A DNA stretch of 64,000 bases, taken from Durusdinium trenchii (Eukaryota > Sar > Dinophyceae > Suessiales > Symbiodiniaceae). Both the position numbers and the translations under genes were made by a program. The notes beneath the pieces were generated by a model. The model had not been told where the DNA came from, made no database searches, and worked only from the letters and a program-made list of their open reading frames with translations. The stretch is from contig CAXAMN010003547.1 in NCBI GenBank assembly GCA_963970005.1, positions 242,816-306,815 on the forward strand, in the 5' to 3' direction. Shown here in pieces: positions 20,530 to 30,999 of the stretch; position 1 is the stretch's first letter, and every line of letters begins with the position of its first letter.

Positions 20530-20661
20530 TGAAAGAACCATGAATTCCAGCCGCAAACATCCGCAAACCCTCGACCAAGGGGCACTTGCTTCGGGAATTT
20601 CTTGTAGAAGCTCTGCTCTTTCAAGGTTGACAGCTTCTCGTGGCTCACCTCCCCATAAGAC
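20530..20661 (-). CDS. Candidate exon, unknown domain
   Basis: After GGCAG|G the frame reads SYGEVSHEKLSTLKEQSF, then YKKFPKQVPLGRGFADVC. Composition is protein-like, the acceptor good, the 3' border uncertain (GGTCGA or GGTGAG candidates). No family recognised. It lies between the DAG domain and M3. Confidence 0.38.
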
Positions 20662-20948
20662 CTGCCACGGAAAAAAAAGGCGCCCATCGATCTAAAGAAG
20701 ACCTGGATACCAGATCCAAACGGTTGATCTATTATGAATTATGATCTAATGATTTGCTCCAACTGCATTGATGTCTGCACCCTCAGAAAGCCTAATATGC
20801 ATCACTGCTTAGAGAATGAAGCCACCACAAAGTTGCCCCCTCTCCAGCCGAGGATGTGAGGCTTCCGGTGTTTGGTCACTTCGTCCGATGGAGGGCAGCG
20901 CAGCGGCTTTTTTCCACCGTTGACCCCCGGCACATCCGGTGGCCTCAC

Positions 20949-21015
20949 GTTCGTCAACTCCTGCACTTTGCAACTTCCCACGTAGCAGCGGAAGCCGGCG
21001 TCCGTCCAGACACTC
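20949..21015 (-). CDS. Repeated W/DAG domain, second exon
   Basis: From CCAAG|G it reads SVWTDAGFRCYVGSCKVQ then ELTN, ending AAC|GTGAGG. Joined to the exon ending 21244 through a GC donor it gives TSHV-SVWTDAGFRCY, which aligns with THVSVWVDAGYRRR at 41.8 kb where no intron interrupts. The domain is not identified; the C..GSC pattern suggests a disulphide-bearing extracellular domain. Confidence 0.55.
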
Positions 21016-21243
21016 CTTGGGTGGGCGCTCTTCGTCCGGACACCGACACGGTGTCGGCTTCGTGGGGTTCGCATGGTCTTCAAGCTGGTCATGAACCCGA
21101 ACTTGTCATCAACTAAATGTTGGAAGGTTTGAAAGAGTCGTTTGCGATCACATATGATCACATCCTTAAATGTCTGTGGATGCCAGGCCCCTTCAGCTGA
21201 CGATGCCCCCCCCACACATGCCTCGCTCTCACGGCCAAGATGC

Positions 21244-21325
21244 ACATGGCTGGTCTGCGCATTGAGCGCCTTGCAGCGTTGCCACGCGGTCTGCACCCAG
21301 GAGGAATACTCTCCGCTCTTGAAGC
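21244..21325 (-). CDS. Repeated W/DAG domain, first exon
   Basis: From TGCGAG|G it reads FKSGEYSSWVQTAWQRCK then ALNAQTSHV. It matches AWMKTAWANCLAKDADVTHV at 41.9 kb: W..TAW..C.A..A...H. A GT donor before the last Val codon would leave the wrong phase, whereas CATGT|GCATC (GC donor) restores it. The 250-residue open frame that covers this area (20802-21554) simply reads through the introns. Confidence 0.55.
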
Positions 21326-21599
21326 CTCGCAGGATTGCCAGAGGGGTGGGCGGAATCAACTCATCGAGAGGAGTGACGGAATGGAGCGTAAATTGGCGTA
21401 AATCCATAAGCTGTTCATTGATTGGGATGCCGAGGTCAAGCACAACGCCTATCTGTGAATCCTGAGACCGATATGAGAAATCTGGCGAACCATGATCAGT
21501 GAGATACGGCCAAAATCTCCTGGAAAAAAAACCGAACAGACTGGATGCACGCACGGCACGCGCGATCCTGCGCGTGCCCGATCGCCCCTGGTCATGTTG

Positions 21600-24240
21600 C
21601 GCGGGCGCAGGGTGGGTAGGGTAAAACAGCTAAATCTACCAAAGCTATGGCAATCATGTTACAAGGTGAGAACGAACGACGTCCACAGGCGATAGCAAAG
21701 GGTAGCCAAAAGGCAGAGATACAAGGTACCCACTTGTCGGCGAGAGCTTTTTTAGGGAAATAAGATACTATTTTAGTTATATAACGCATCAATAAAAGCA
21801 TATCAAATGTGCAACGAGGTCTAGTCTCAGTTTCGCTTCTTGGCCTTACAATACCGCTTCTTGGCACATTGCTGATTGAATTGGTCCCTTGTTGGCTCCG
21901 CAGTCTCTGGCTGTGCGACTGTATCCGGCAAGGAAAAGAATACGGCATGTCTATTTCGGTATGATTGAGGGTATGACAATAGCAGTACATGAACAAACTT
22001 GGAGACCTTGAGTATTTGGCGTCCCACGGGACGCCAAAAAAACACATCGGAGTCTGAGACAACCCAAGTATCGCATGAAGCTGGAAGCCCCTTGGTCTTG
22101 TTTACATGGAATAAACTTCATATTCATATTGGAGAAAGTCTGCATGCATGCTTGGCAATCCAACAAAAAGATTCCAGAAGCACTCGCAAGGGTCTGGTTT
22201 TCAGGAGAAGCATCTGGACTTTGGGGTCTGCATAGTCATAAACTGTCCATTGATTACAACTACGAATCTTGATTGGTAAATGCTGAAAGCATGAAGAAAC
22301 GGCCAATTCTGTCCAAGTGATTCTGGTAGTTAAAGACCTCCCGTGTGTACCCTTTCTGTTTCTCTTCGCGTGCTTTTCACTCGTGTGCGCTCCTCAAAAC
22401 CTGTTACGTTCTCGCACTCAAGAGTCGCACTCAAGAGTCGCACTCGCACGTGGCCAAAGCTCCATGAAGCTACTTGCCTGCTCCTCTGTTTGGTGCCCTT
22501 GAATCGTTCGGACCCCGAAAATCCTGGCCGGGGTGACCCAAACCAACGCATCAGCCCATCAGTCCGTACCTCCCCACTGGACCCGACCAGTGCGACCGTT
22601 CGCGTCCGACCCGTAGACGACCCGTGACGTGACCCGTGACCGTGCGCGGCATGCGCCTTTGCGACCTTCGGTGCTGGAGCTCAAGGCCCATGCTCGACTG
22701 GAATAGATCTGGCCTTGTTGCTCCGCTGACCGGGACCCTCCGGACCCGTGGGGACCGTCTACGGCCGGAATGGCGCCGGAACCTCTGGTCATGACCCAAC
22801 TGGTCGTGTAGAACACGACTCATACGTCGTGTTCGGATGAGTAGGTGCGGTCTCAAAGAAAAAGGGGTGAGACGAGAATGTTCTGGCCAAAGGTGTTGTT
22901 TGAAGATGTACCTGTCAAATCCTTTTAACATCATCTTTCCCCCGTTGTTATCGGTCTTTGTCCCTTTCCCACTGTCTTGTCTATGTAAAGAGACACACAC
23001 CGGCGCACACAGAAACGCACACCTGTGCACTACTGATCTTCAAGGCGTTCCATAAGGCCATAAGGTTTATGTTCCAACATAATATCCAACTCTAGGGTGA
23101 CCCAGTGGATGCCAGTGGATGAAAGAAACTGTGGTTTTCCACGGGTTACAAGGAGGTCGTCTTCCCAATCGCCCCGTCCGCACGCTTCAATGATCCCTTT
23201 TTTCTTCACCTCTTAGAGCCCTCGCGGCGCCAGCGCACCGCGGGTTTGGCGCACCTGTGGTGCAGTAGCCTTGTCCCTGCAAGATCAACTTCGCCTCTAA
23301 GCCGCAACGACGACCGAGGCCATGATCCACCCATGCACCAACCTGGAGCCGCGGGTGTGCGTCCGCCGGGCACAGTGCAGGAGCTGCGAAGACCGAGCAC
23401 CGGGGTCGTGGCAGGGTTGTGCCGCGGTGCGATGGAAAAAGAGCATGGAAAAGGCGGGTGAAGCCACCCATTCTTTTTTTCTGGAAGTCCTGCTAATTCA
23501 TGTGGTGGGCCTTTCTTGAGCACACACCTTGACAAATAATAAAAAGAAACTGCTGAAATCCGCGTCCTGCGATCGATGTTTGCATTAAGAACCGCGGCTG
23601 AACGGAACGGTGCACAACCCGCGCGTCCGGGTGCACAACTGCACAACCTGCACACCTTGCTGTAGGAGGTGAATTCCGTGATTCCCGTGGCCCCAGCAGC
23701 CAAGCGATCCACCTGAGTGGAGGGCCCGAGCTTAGCTCGGGCACCACTCGCATGAGACGATGGTCAAGTGCGGTTGGAAGGGGAGATGATGAGCTCGATT
23801 CGAGGAGCGCGAGCGCGCTCGGTGCGCAAGCTCCAGAGCCACAAAAGGGGAGCGAGAGCAGGCAGGTGTTTGTGGGGAAAAAACAAGCAAAATCATGTTC
23901 AAGTCAACCAAAGGGACATTTTCGGGACCGACAACGGGAAGCTCGGACCTCACCAGAACAACCCATAAAGGAGACTCTTGGAACTTCATCCCACAGACTC
24001 TAGGTCCACGTAGTTCCAGTTTCACCACGATCCCACTGGGCTTGAAATGAATTTCATAGCGGTTGGAATCACGGTGATCTCTGCTTCACCCCCTGCAGGT
24101 TCTCTGCCCGAAACAGGTGAGGCGGGAATGTGTTCATCTGACGTCTATCTCACTAGGTCACTAGGCACTCTCGCATTGGAGCTCATCCGAGCTCATCCCA
24201 GAATCACTCATGCTGGCGCATGCTGGATGCGGCTAGAGCC
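21600..24240. other. Mostly intron DNA, weak candidate exons only
   Basis: Protein-like minus frames occur near 22560-22800 (VVYGSDANGRTGRVQWGG, a possible decayed block 5), 22350-22500 and 23240-23400, but none has borders that agree with a neighbour. Plus-strand frames are less convincing. Confidence 0.3.
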
Positions 24241-24262
24241 GGATTCGGAAACTAACCGGTCG

Positions 24263-24506
24263 GATTCTGAAACTAGGGTTCTGAAACTGGGGTTCTGAAA
24301 CTAGGGTTCTGAAACTTAGCTTCTGAAACTAGTATTCTGAAACTGGTGTTCTGAAACTAGGATTCTGAAACTGGGGTTCTGAAACTAGGCTTCTGAAACT
24401 GGGATTCTGAAACTTGTATTCTGAAACTGGAAAGTCAGATTCTGCAACTGGTATTCTGAAACTGGAAAGTCAGATTCTGCAACTTGCCTTCTGAAACTTG
24501 CAACTG
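24263..24506. repeat. 16-bp minisatellite TTCTGAAACTRGGGTT
   Basis: About 15 units of TTCTGAAACT plus six variable bases. Confidence 0.9.
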
Positions 24507-24671
24507 GTGATCTCCACATCATGCAATAGCGTGTGTGCCTGTGACATCACCTTCGAAGCACATCCAAACCAACGTCATTAGACCCCCACCCAACCCCCCC
24601 CACCCCCCCATCCCCCCTTGTCCCCATCGTGTGATCTTGGCATCACGCCAACCACCTCATCATTCACAAAG

Positions 24672-24943
24672 TTGCGGAATCATAGTGAGGGAATCCACAA
24701 TGTTGCGGAATCCCAGTTGCGGAACGCCAGTTGCGGAATCCCAGTTGCAGAAACCTAGTTGCGGAATCCTGACAGTTGCGGAACCCTAGTTTCGGAATCC
24801 TAGTTGCGGAATCCTAGTTGCGGAATCCCAGTTGCGGAATCCCAGCTGCAGAATCCTAGTTTCGGAATCCTAGTTGCGGAATCCCAGTTGCGGAATCCGA
24901 CCAAACAGTTGCGGAATCCGCAGTTGCGGAACTCGACTTTATC
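24672..24943. repeat. 16-bp minisatellite GTTGCGGAATCCCA
   Basis: About 17 units of (A)GTTGCGGAATCC(C/T), with occasional GTTGCAG and GTTTCGG variants. The 16-bp length and GAA/GGAA core resemble the array just to the left (TTCTGAAACT), so both may derive from one ancestor. Confidence 0.9.
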
Positions 24944-24959
24944 CTGCTGGATGCAGCTC

Positions 24960-25330
24960 AGGCTCCAGGTGACATGCATTCAGCTGCCAGTTTGGCCCAG
25001 AGCCGATGCTCCGGCCGAACTTGTAGCCATACCCGACGCCTCGGCAACGAGAGGATCCAATTCATCCTTCTGGTACCAACCAAGTTCTCTTCGTCCTGAA
25101 GGGAAAAAAAACAACACACCCACTGCACTTCTCTCGTGGGGTGGTGGGCGTCCCAGCTGGAGCACGAGGCACTGGCACGCGGGTCGCGAGCTCGGGGGGT
25201 GGGCGGTCCCATGTCCTCCCTCTGAGCCGCTGACACCAGCCTCTCTCACTACACTCTGCTTGGCAATGAGAGCGACTCTGGGCCTTGAGGAGCTCCTGGA
25301 CGCGTTCGATCGGGTCCCCGGGCGTGGCAT
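24960..25330 (-). CDS. Candidate exon region, unknown
   Basis: Minus frames are open and protein-like (GWYQKDELDPLVAEASG; also CQAECSERGWCQRLRG in another frame). Which frame is real and where it splices cannot be decided. It is in line with the modular gene. Confidence 0.25.
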
Positions 25331-25769
25331 TTGGCCCGAACGGGCTAGGGAGGCCTGATTCAAAAGACGCCCACTGGAAAAACACACATAAGTCATGAAG
25401 TATTAAAAGGTGTTTTTCCTGAGGTGATGCAAGTCCATATAATGTGCACCATGTACCAAGAATGTAACAAGGTGTCATCTGTGGAGCAACCCACAGGGTT
25501 TGGTAGCATGAATGAGGGTCCACAGAAGGCCTAACCTCCCGGGAATACAAGCATCGTGGTGGATGTTCAGCCATATATACCTTGTTTTCGTGTGTGGTGT
25601 GATGCACAGTCACAATATCTGGGTAATTCAGGCATGGTTCCCAAGTCATACGGTATGTTACACATTGTAATATAACTGTAAAAATAGCTATAAACATATC
25701 TATGTACGTAACCTACGGACCTCGTTGGTTGAAGTCTCCTGCAAATGGGAGGCCTCGCGATCATTTCAA

Positions 25770-25935
25770 CTTGTTCCTTCATCTTTGACCAGAAATATCC
25801 CGTGGAAACGCATCCAACCGCGGAACATGGCCCGACCGCCGGCTTGGCACCAAGCGTCGTATGGCCCGGTCTGGTAGTTGGCTTCGCCATTGGGCACCTC
25901 CGTTCCGAGGAGGCCACCTGGTCGCGGACCACGGA
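25770..25935 (-). CDS. Candidate exon, unknown
   Basis: Minus frame with natural composition: LLGTEVPNGEANYQTGPYD, then WCQAGGRAMFRGWMRFHG. No recognised family; borders not fixed. It sits downstream of the PAN segment of M2. Confidence 0.35.
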
Positions 25936-26849
25936 AGACCGCGCTTTGCGGTGTAGAAGATGCAGAAACGACGACGCGGTGGATCAAGCTTCTTGGACAT
26001 TGACACAGCAGGTGAGCAGAAAAAATGTTGCACCACCAACCAGCTGGACACAAGCTCGTCATTCTACATTCGCATCGTGTGGAGCCTCTGCTCTGCTCTG
26101 TGGGGAACGAGCCTGCTAAGCCCTGTGGGGGAGTTCGTTTGAAGCGCCAAGGAGAGCACATCAGACTCTACGGTGTGCAGTATTGACTGAGTGATCAACA
26201 CCCCATCCTCGGATGGTCCCGAGGATGGTCAGACACCTCCTTTTGAGGTTCTTCTTCATCGACCGTCAACTTACCCGACAGCCCCTTGGCCCGAAAAATC
26301 AAAGGCCCCCTCCCATGTTCCTGACCGCCCTGGCCATGGGGAAGAAATGCCTCCCATCGTTCGGTTGGAGATCCACTTAGGATTCTTGGTTTCTTGGGAT
26401 GGTTCAGATAGACTCTAAACGATTCTAAGAACTCTCACTTGCCCTCCCAAGTATAGATAGAAACACACACACCACACTTCTTGATGCCTGGGCCGCGGCT
26501 GAAGCGCTTTCCGTCGCCACCCTTGCCCGTGTGTCGCACCCCATAGACGTGCCTCGCGACGACCACGTCTTACCACGTGCGGGGAACGACGCATTTGGTC
26601 CGGTCTCCCGACCAACAAAACACCTCTGAAACCCTGGGCATCGAAAAGTTCGGAACATCTTTGCAGGGACTATCTTTGAAAAAAGAAACACGCAACACAT
26701 TAGGGCAGATGTTTGCCAGGATCTCTGAAGATGTTGGCATGTATGTTGGCATGTGTCTTGGACCACTGGGTTTGGCTCCAAACAGCTTGACCGCCACACG
26801 TGCCGTCCAACATGTCCGAAAACACACGACGGAAGCACCGCGTAGCCAG

Positions 26850-26965
26850 GGTACTCGGGCGTGACCGCCACACACTCGGAGCCGGTCGTCTTTCGGGCCC
26901 CAGCGATGGGAGTGGACCAGAAAGCCTGGTCAGGAATGGCCACCGGGCCGTCGAGTGGCGGTGGC
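26850..26965 (-). CDS. Candidate exon, possible continuation of PAN segment
   Basis: Minus frame AIPDQAFWSTPIAGARKTTG, then SECVAVTPEYPGY and a Cys. It could supply the later cysteine of the PAN/Apple unit begun at 27133-27274, but the splice is not proven. Confidence 0.28.
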
Positions 26966-27132
26966 CGCTGTGGGATGAACCCTAGGTTGGTGATTTTTCC
27001 AGCAGTCCTAAGCCGGAGGGCAACAGAAGAGTTCCTTTATGCTGGATCCCAAAGAAGCTCCAAACCGCCTGCTTAGTCTTCACATCTTCACCCCCCACAA
27101 AATGAAACAAACCGAGAAGATCCGAGAAACAC

Positions 27133-27274
27133 ATTGGTTCGCAGTGAACTCAAAGCCCGTGCACGATGCGCCCATGGAGGCACAGGTCTCTTTGCAGGCG
27201 GCCAAGCTTGGTTGCGGCGCATGCACCACAGGGCGTCGGTGCAGTCGCGCCACGGCCAGACCAGAGAAATGGAT
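27133..27274 (-). CDS. Module M2 block 5 end plus PAN/Apple-like segment
   Basis: From CCTGAG| the frame reads IHFSGLAVARLHRR, which completes block 5 of M2 (FYRHSHH-IHFSGLAV, phase 0). After a short spacer (PVVHAPQP) comes SLAACKETCASMGASCTGFE with FTANQC: the C...C......C.GFEF....C spacing of PAN/Apple domains, which bind protein or carbohydrate outside the cell. The exon ends near AAT|GTGTTT, leaving a base of the next Cys codon. One exon therefore links the repeated module to a recognisable extracellular domain. Confidence 0.6.
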
Positions 27275-27691
27275 CTCAGGTGCGGCAGTTGAAAAGGCCG
27301 GAGGAAACCGAGGATGTGGGGTCCACTCCAAGGCCAGGGAATTCGATGAATCTTCCAAGGTCGCTTCTGGTTCCAATCCAAGGAAAATTTCAAGAGTTTT
27401 TTCGTTGTAAAAATAGTTGGTAGCTGCATACATGGAGCAATCGGGTGCCGCGGTGGTCCTGGGACTCAAAATCCCGGATAAGGAGAAAAGGAATTCAATT
27501 AGGTTGTTATAAACCTCTCCTCGTATCTCCTTGTAATTTCGGTAGATGACTTTGATTGAACTGAAGTCGGATCTGAACTTTGGGGACAAAAATCGGTTTC
27601 AAACAGAAGTCTTGAAGCAACAGCCGCCCTGGAGGCCAGTGCATCCCGCCAACGACGAGTAATTTGCAGAACCCCGTCTGTTCCAAGGCAC

Positions 27692-27741
27692 GTGATGACT
27701 ATGCCGGTAGAATAGGAAAGTGATCTTGCCATCACCACTAG
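27692..27741 (-). CDS. Modular gene, module M2 block 5, first half
   Basis: A 50-nt exon: SGDGKITFLFYRHSHH, ending CAC|GTGCCT. It is the sharpest DGKI.F.F.R.SHH example and joins in phase 0 to IHFSGLAV at 27274. The acceptor (CTCAAG|CT) is unusual in not being followed by G. Confidence 0.55.
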
Positions 27742-28639
27742 CTTGAGTCATTCCGATCCGTGCCGGTGCAAAGGAAGGAGCTTTCATAGTGTACCACCAG
27801 CCTTTTTGGTCTCCTCAGACATTGCTCTGGCTTCAGTAGATTGGCAAGTATTACCAAGAAGTGGGCATGAATTTGCTGATTGAACACTAGCAACATATGG
27901 CATGCGTCAATAAAGTTGCCATGCTTGTAAGCTGTTTGACGGATGGTGTGTGGTTGTTGAGCAGCGCTGCCTTCAAAAATCAGCCTTTTCAATGTGCCAC
28001 GCGAGCATATTAACCCGACATATGTCATTGCAGCACATGTGCCCACATATGTGCAAGCAGGACACCACCGCAACAAACCAAACCAGGGAACCTCTTCTGG
28101 AGCCGGCTTACAAGCCTGCCAGCAAATTAGCACGACAGCATGACCCGACTTCCGCATCTCAGTGTGACAACGTGTTGGCATGTTAGTGTTGCCGGCGGTA
28201 GTATGACAACATTTGTAATTTGTCAGCATGACAGCCGGACAACTTGTGGTCGTGACACCACACCAGAATATCAGCATAACAATATGAACCATGCCGTTGT
28301 CTGACACGCTCAGGTGTTGCCACCCCGATAAGTTGACATGGCGTGATGTTGGTCCTAGCAGGTTGCCAAGCCCGCATGGTAGCCAACCGACATGTCAACA
28401 CGCCAGCGTGACACCAGGCGAGAATCACGACTGACGTGTCAGCACCTTGTCGTGACAACAACAGTATAGCAGCACCTCATCCTATCTGCAAACTGGTCGC
28501 TTCTAAAACAATCCGCGCACATGACCTAAGCCATGCTAGTCCGCATTTCAATTCCCAACCATTTTTCCACACCCCAGCGACTCGGTCGAGTCAGTCAACG
28601 TCAAACCCTGCAGCTTTTGCTGCACTTTGAGCTTCCGGA

Positions 28640-28962
28640 GGCATGCAGACCAAGGGTTCATGTCCACTTTAGACCCTCAAACAAGTTGTCTTTCNNNNNN
28701 NNNNGGAACCATGAGGGCTGGGGACCAAGGGTTCATGTCCACTTTAGACCCCCAAACAAGTCGTCTTTCGTAGAAAAGCTTTCCGTTTGGTATTGGGAGT
28801 GCCCCTCAAAATTGATCCATGAGGGGTGGGGACCAAGGGTTCATGCCCACTGTATAGACTCGAAAACAAGTGGTCTTTCGTAGAAAAGCACTCCTTCCCT
28901 TCATTCAACCATGAGGGCTGGGGATCAGGGGTTCATGCCCACTTTAGAGTCCAAAACGCGTT
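28640..28962. repeat. About 95-bp tandem repeat
   Basis: Four units containing CCATGAGGGCTGGGGACCAA, GGTTCATG(T/C)CCACTTTAGA and a TCTTTCGTAGAAAAGC end. A 10-base N gap (28695-28704) lies in the first unit. Confidence 0.85.
28695..28704. other. Assembly gap (N)
   Basis: Ten unknown bases inside the 95-bp tandem repeat. Confidence 0.99.
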
Positions 28963-29339
28963 GTTTTTCTTTTGCATGCATGCTATCAGGATTTCCCTGC
29001 AAAATGCAACCATCAGGGTTGAACTGAAACCACTTAGATCTACCGCTCACCTAGCCTGCCTGTACTCCTACTTACTGCTGTCCCAACCAAGACTTAGAAA
29101 CTTCTTGAGAAGGACTGCCCAAGACATCGCCAAAACACTAAAATGACACGGGTAAGAGCTTCAATCCACAAAGCGTTAATCGTAAACCGCGACAAGGATT
29201 AAGGATTAGGCGTGATGCAATCAGGCAAAGCGCTTTAAAACATGTGGGGAGCACCTTCAACCTCCGGAGCCTCCTCCCGAAGTTGCTCCAGAACCTGTTT
29301 CGCAGCCTCTCGGAACCTGCCTGGAAGCCCTGGAACCTG

Positions 29340-29660
29340 CTCTGCAACTTGCCACGGACCTTGCAAGTTCCCGAGCAAGTTCCGGAGCAAGTCCCGGAGC
29401 AGGTTCCGGAGCAAGTCGCGGAGCAGGTTCCGGAGCAAGTCCTGGAGCAAATTCCGGAGCAAGTTCCCGAGCAAGTTCCGGAGCAAGTCCCGGAGCAGGT
29501 TCCGGAGCAAGTCGCGGAGCAAGTTCCGGAGCAAGTCCTGGAGCAAATTCCGGAGCAAGTTCTGGAGCAGATTCCGGAGCAGGTCCCGGAGCAAATTCCG
29601 GAGCAAGTTCTGGAGCAGATTCCGGAGCAAGTTCCGAACCTGGCTCCGGAACCTGCTCCA
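29340..29660. repeat. 12/18-bp minisatellite AGCAAGTTCCGG
   Basis: About 25 units of (A/G)GCAAGTTCCGG with C/T/A substitutions. Because the unit is a multiple of three, several frames are open: plus PEQVPEQVPEQV, minus SGTCSGICSRT and RNLLRDLLRNLL. None can be preferred, and no splice sites or flanking coding sequence support any. Confidence 0.85.
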
Positions 29661-30055
29661 GAACTTACCTCCTCCGCAACCTGCTTTTGAAACCTAGTTC
29701 TGAACCTTCTGCGCAACCTCCTGTGGAACCTGCTCCGTTCCTTTACTATGGCTGAAGACCCCTTAAGCTTCACTGTTGGAAAATCAACAACATAAATCAA
29801 AAATCAACTGTGGTTGGCCATGTTTGCTTAATACTCGCAGGCCACAGGACGGTTCAACCAAACCAAGTAGGTGAGCGATCGCCTGTGGACCAGGTCCGCC
29901 CATTGATCCAAACAGATTTATCCCTTCCCCAGGGAAATGCTTGTTGACTATCAAACGGTCTGTCATGCGGCACGTTTCATCTGCCTTCCATGTAACAAGC
30001 TTGGCAAATCTATCCTAGCTCTTCTTTTGCGGGTGAAAGCAACTACATTAACTAC

Positions 30056-30242
30056 ATCCAAGCAAAGCTCCAGCTTGCCAAGCTGCCATTCACACTGAGC
30101 CTGTTCACCCTTGCGTGTTTCCACACATTCGCAGTGGTGGTGCTGTAGACCTTCCATGCATACTCCGCACCAGGCACCAAGCCCGAGACAACGGCCTTGG
30201 CCCAGCCAGGTCGGTTCCGCAGAAATCCATGGGCATAGGTAC
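30056..30242 (-). CDS. Modular gene, module M2 blocks 2 and 3
   Basis: From CGTGAG|GT the frame reads TYAHGFLRNRPGWAKAV, VSGLVPGAEYAWKVYS, then NRLSVNG and a Trp-containing end at GAT|GTAGTT. It carries all signatures: GFLRN.PG, GL.PG, Y.WKVY and L.VNG. Joined to the block-1 exon ending 30908, C plus GT gives Arg (WTHTR-TYAHGFLRN). That join requires a GC donor. Confidence 0.65.
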
Positions 30243-30907
30243 CTCACGCTCTCCGCCGCCCGGCCGTGACGAACACGGCCAAGATCACCCGGCCGCCACG
30301 CGGGGAAAACCGTGGGCGACAGCTCGAACAGCAGGAAAGGACACAAGAACCCATAAGCAAAAAGAGAAGCGAAAGCCAATGCAAGCCAAATCATACCTAT
30401 TTATACCTATACCTTACATGTGAATATGTGCGCAGCCGCCTGAATGTGTGTGAATCTTCAAATCCCACTTGCACAGCAAACTAGTGACTCCCCGCTTAGC
30501 ACAATTTGGAGCAGGGACCCGGAAGCTCAAGAAGGAGCTTGATTGGTTCACCAGTTTTCAACACCACCCACTTTGGAATTCTCTGCGGCCACTAGCATGT
30601 TTCATGCAAGGTGATGCCAAAGCATCGGCTTGTCATCGCTTCTTCTAACTACTTGGTCATCGCTGGGGGGTCATCGGCCGAGCAAGTGATCGAGTCGCTG
30701 CTGAACCCATCCGAGTCCTGTCTCACCCTCTGGGCACCGTTGTTTTATGATATCACCATGGTCAAAACTGAGGGATCAATGCGGTCTACCAACGCAGAGA
30801 CATGGCATAGCACCAGGCTTTCGGGGTTCTGATCTTGCTTGGTGTTGCCCGACACGCCTGCAGAAGTGACTGCCACTCCCACTCTGAAAGAAGTGCAGCC
30901 GTGGTGC

Positions 30908-30989
30908 GTGTGTGCGTCCAACCCGAGAGATCGCACCGGTAGCCGTTGTGGAGGTAATAGGTGTAGGTGGCAGTCCATTGCAAGTTGGA
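30908..30989 (-). CDS. Modular gene, module M2 block 1
   Basis: From GGGACAG| the frame reads SNLQWTATYTYYLHNGYR, then CDLSGWTHTR, ending ACAC|GCACCA (GC donor). NGYRC.LSGWTHTR aligns exactly with M6 (GGFRCVLSGWTHVR). The intron to 30242 is 665 nt. Confidence 0.65.
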
Positions 30990-30999
30990 CTGTCCCCGG

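Noticed and set aside
20802-21554. 250-residue continuous minus frame
   Set aside because: It contains parts of the two W/DAG exons but reads across the intron between them; splicing gives a better alignment to the copy at 41.8 kb.
29244-29690. Plus-strand EQVP-repeat protein gene
   Set aside because: All three plus frames and two minus frames are open because the unit is a multiple of three. No start context or flanking coding sequence supports one.
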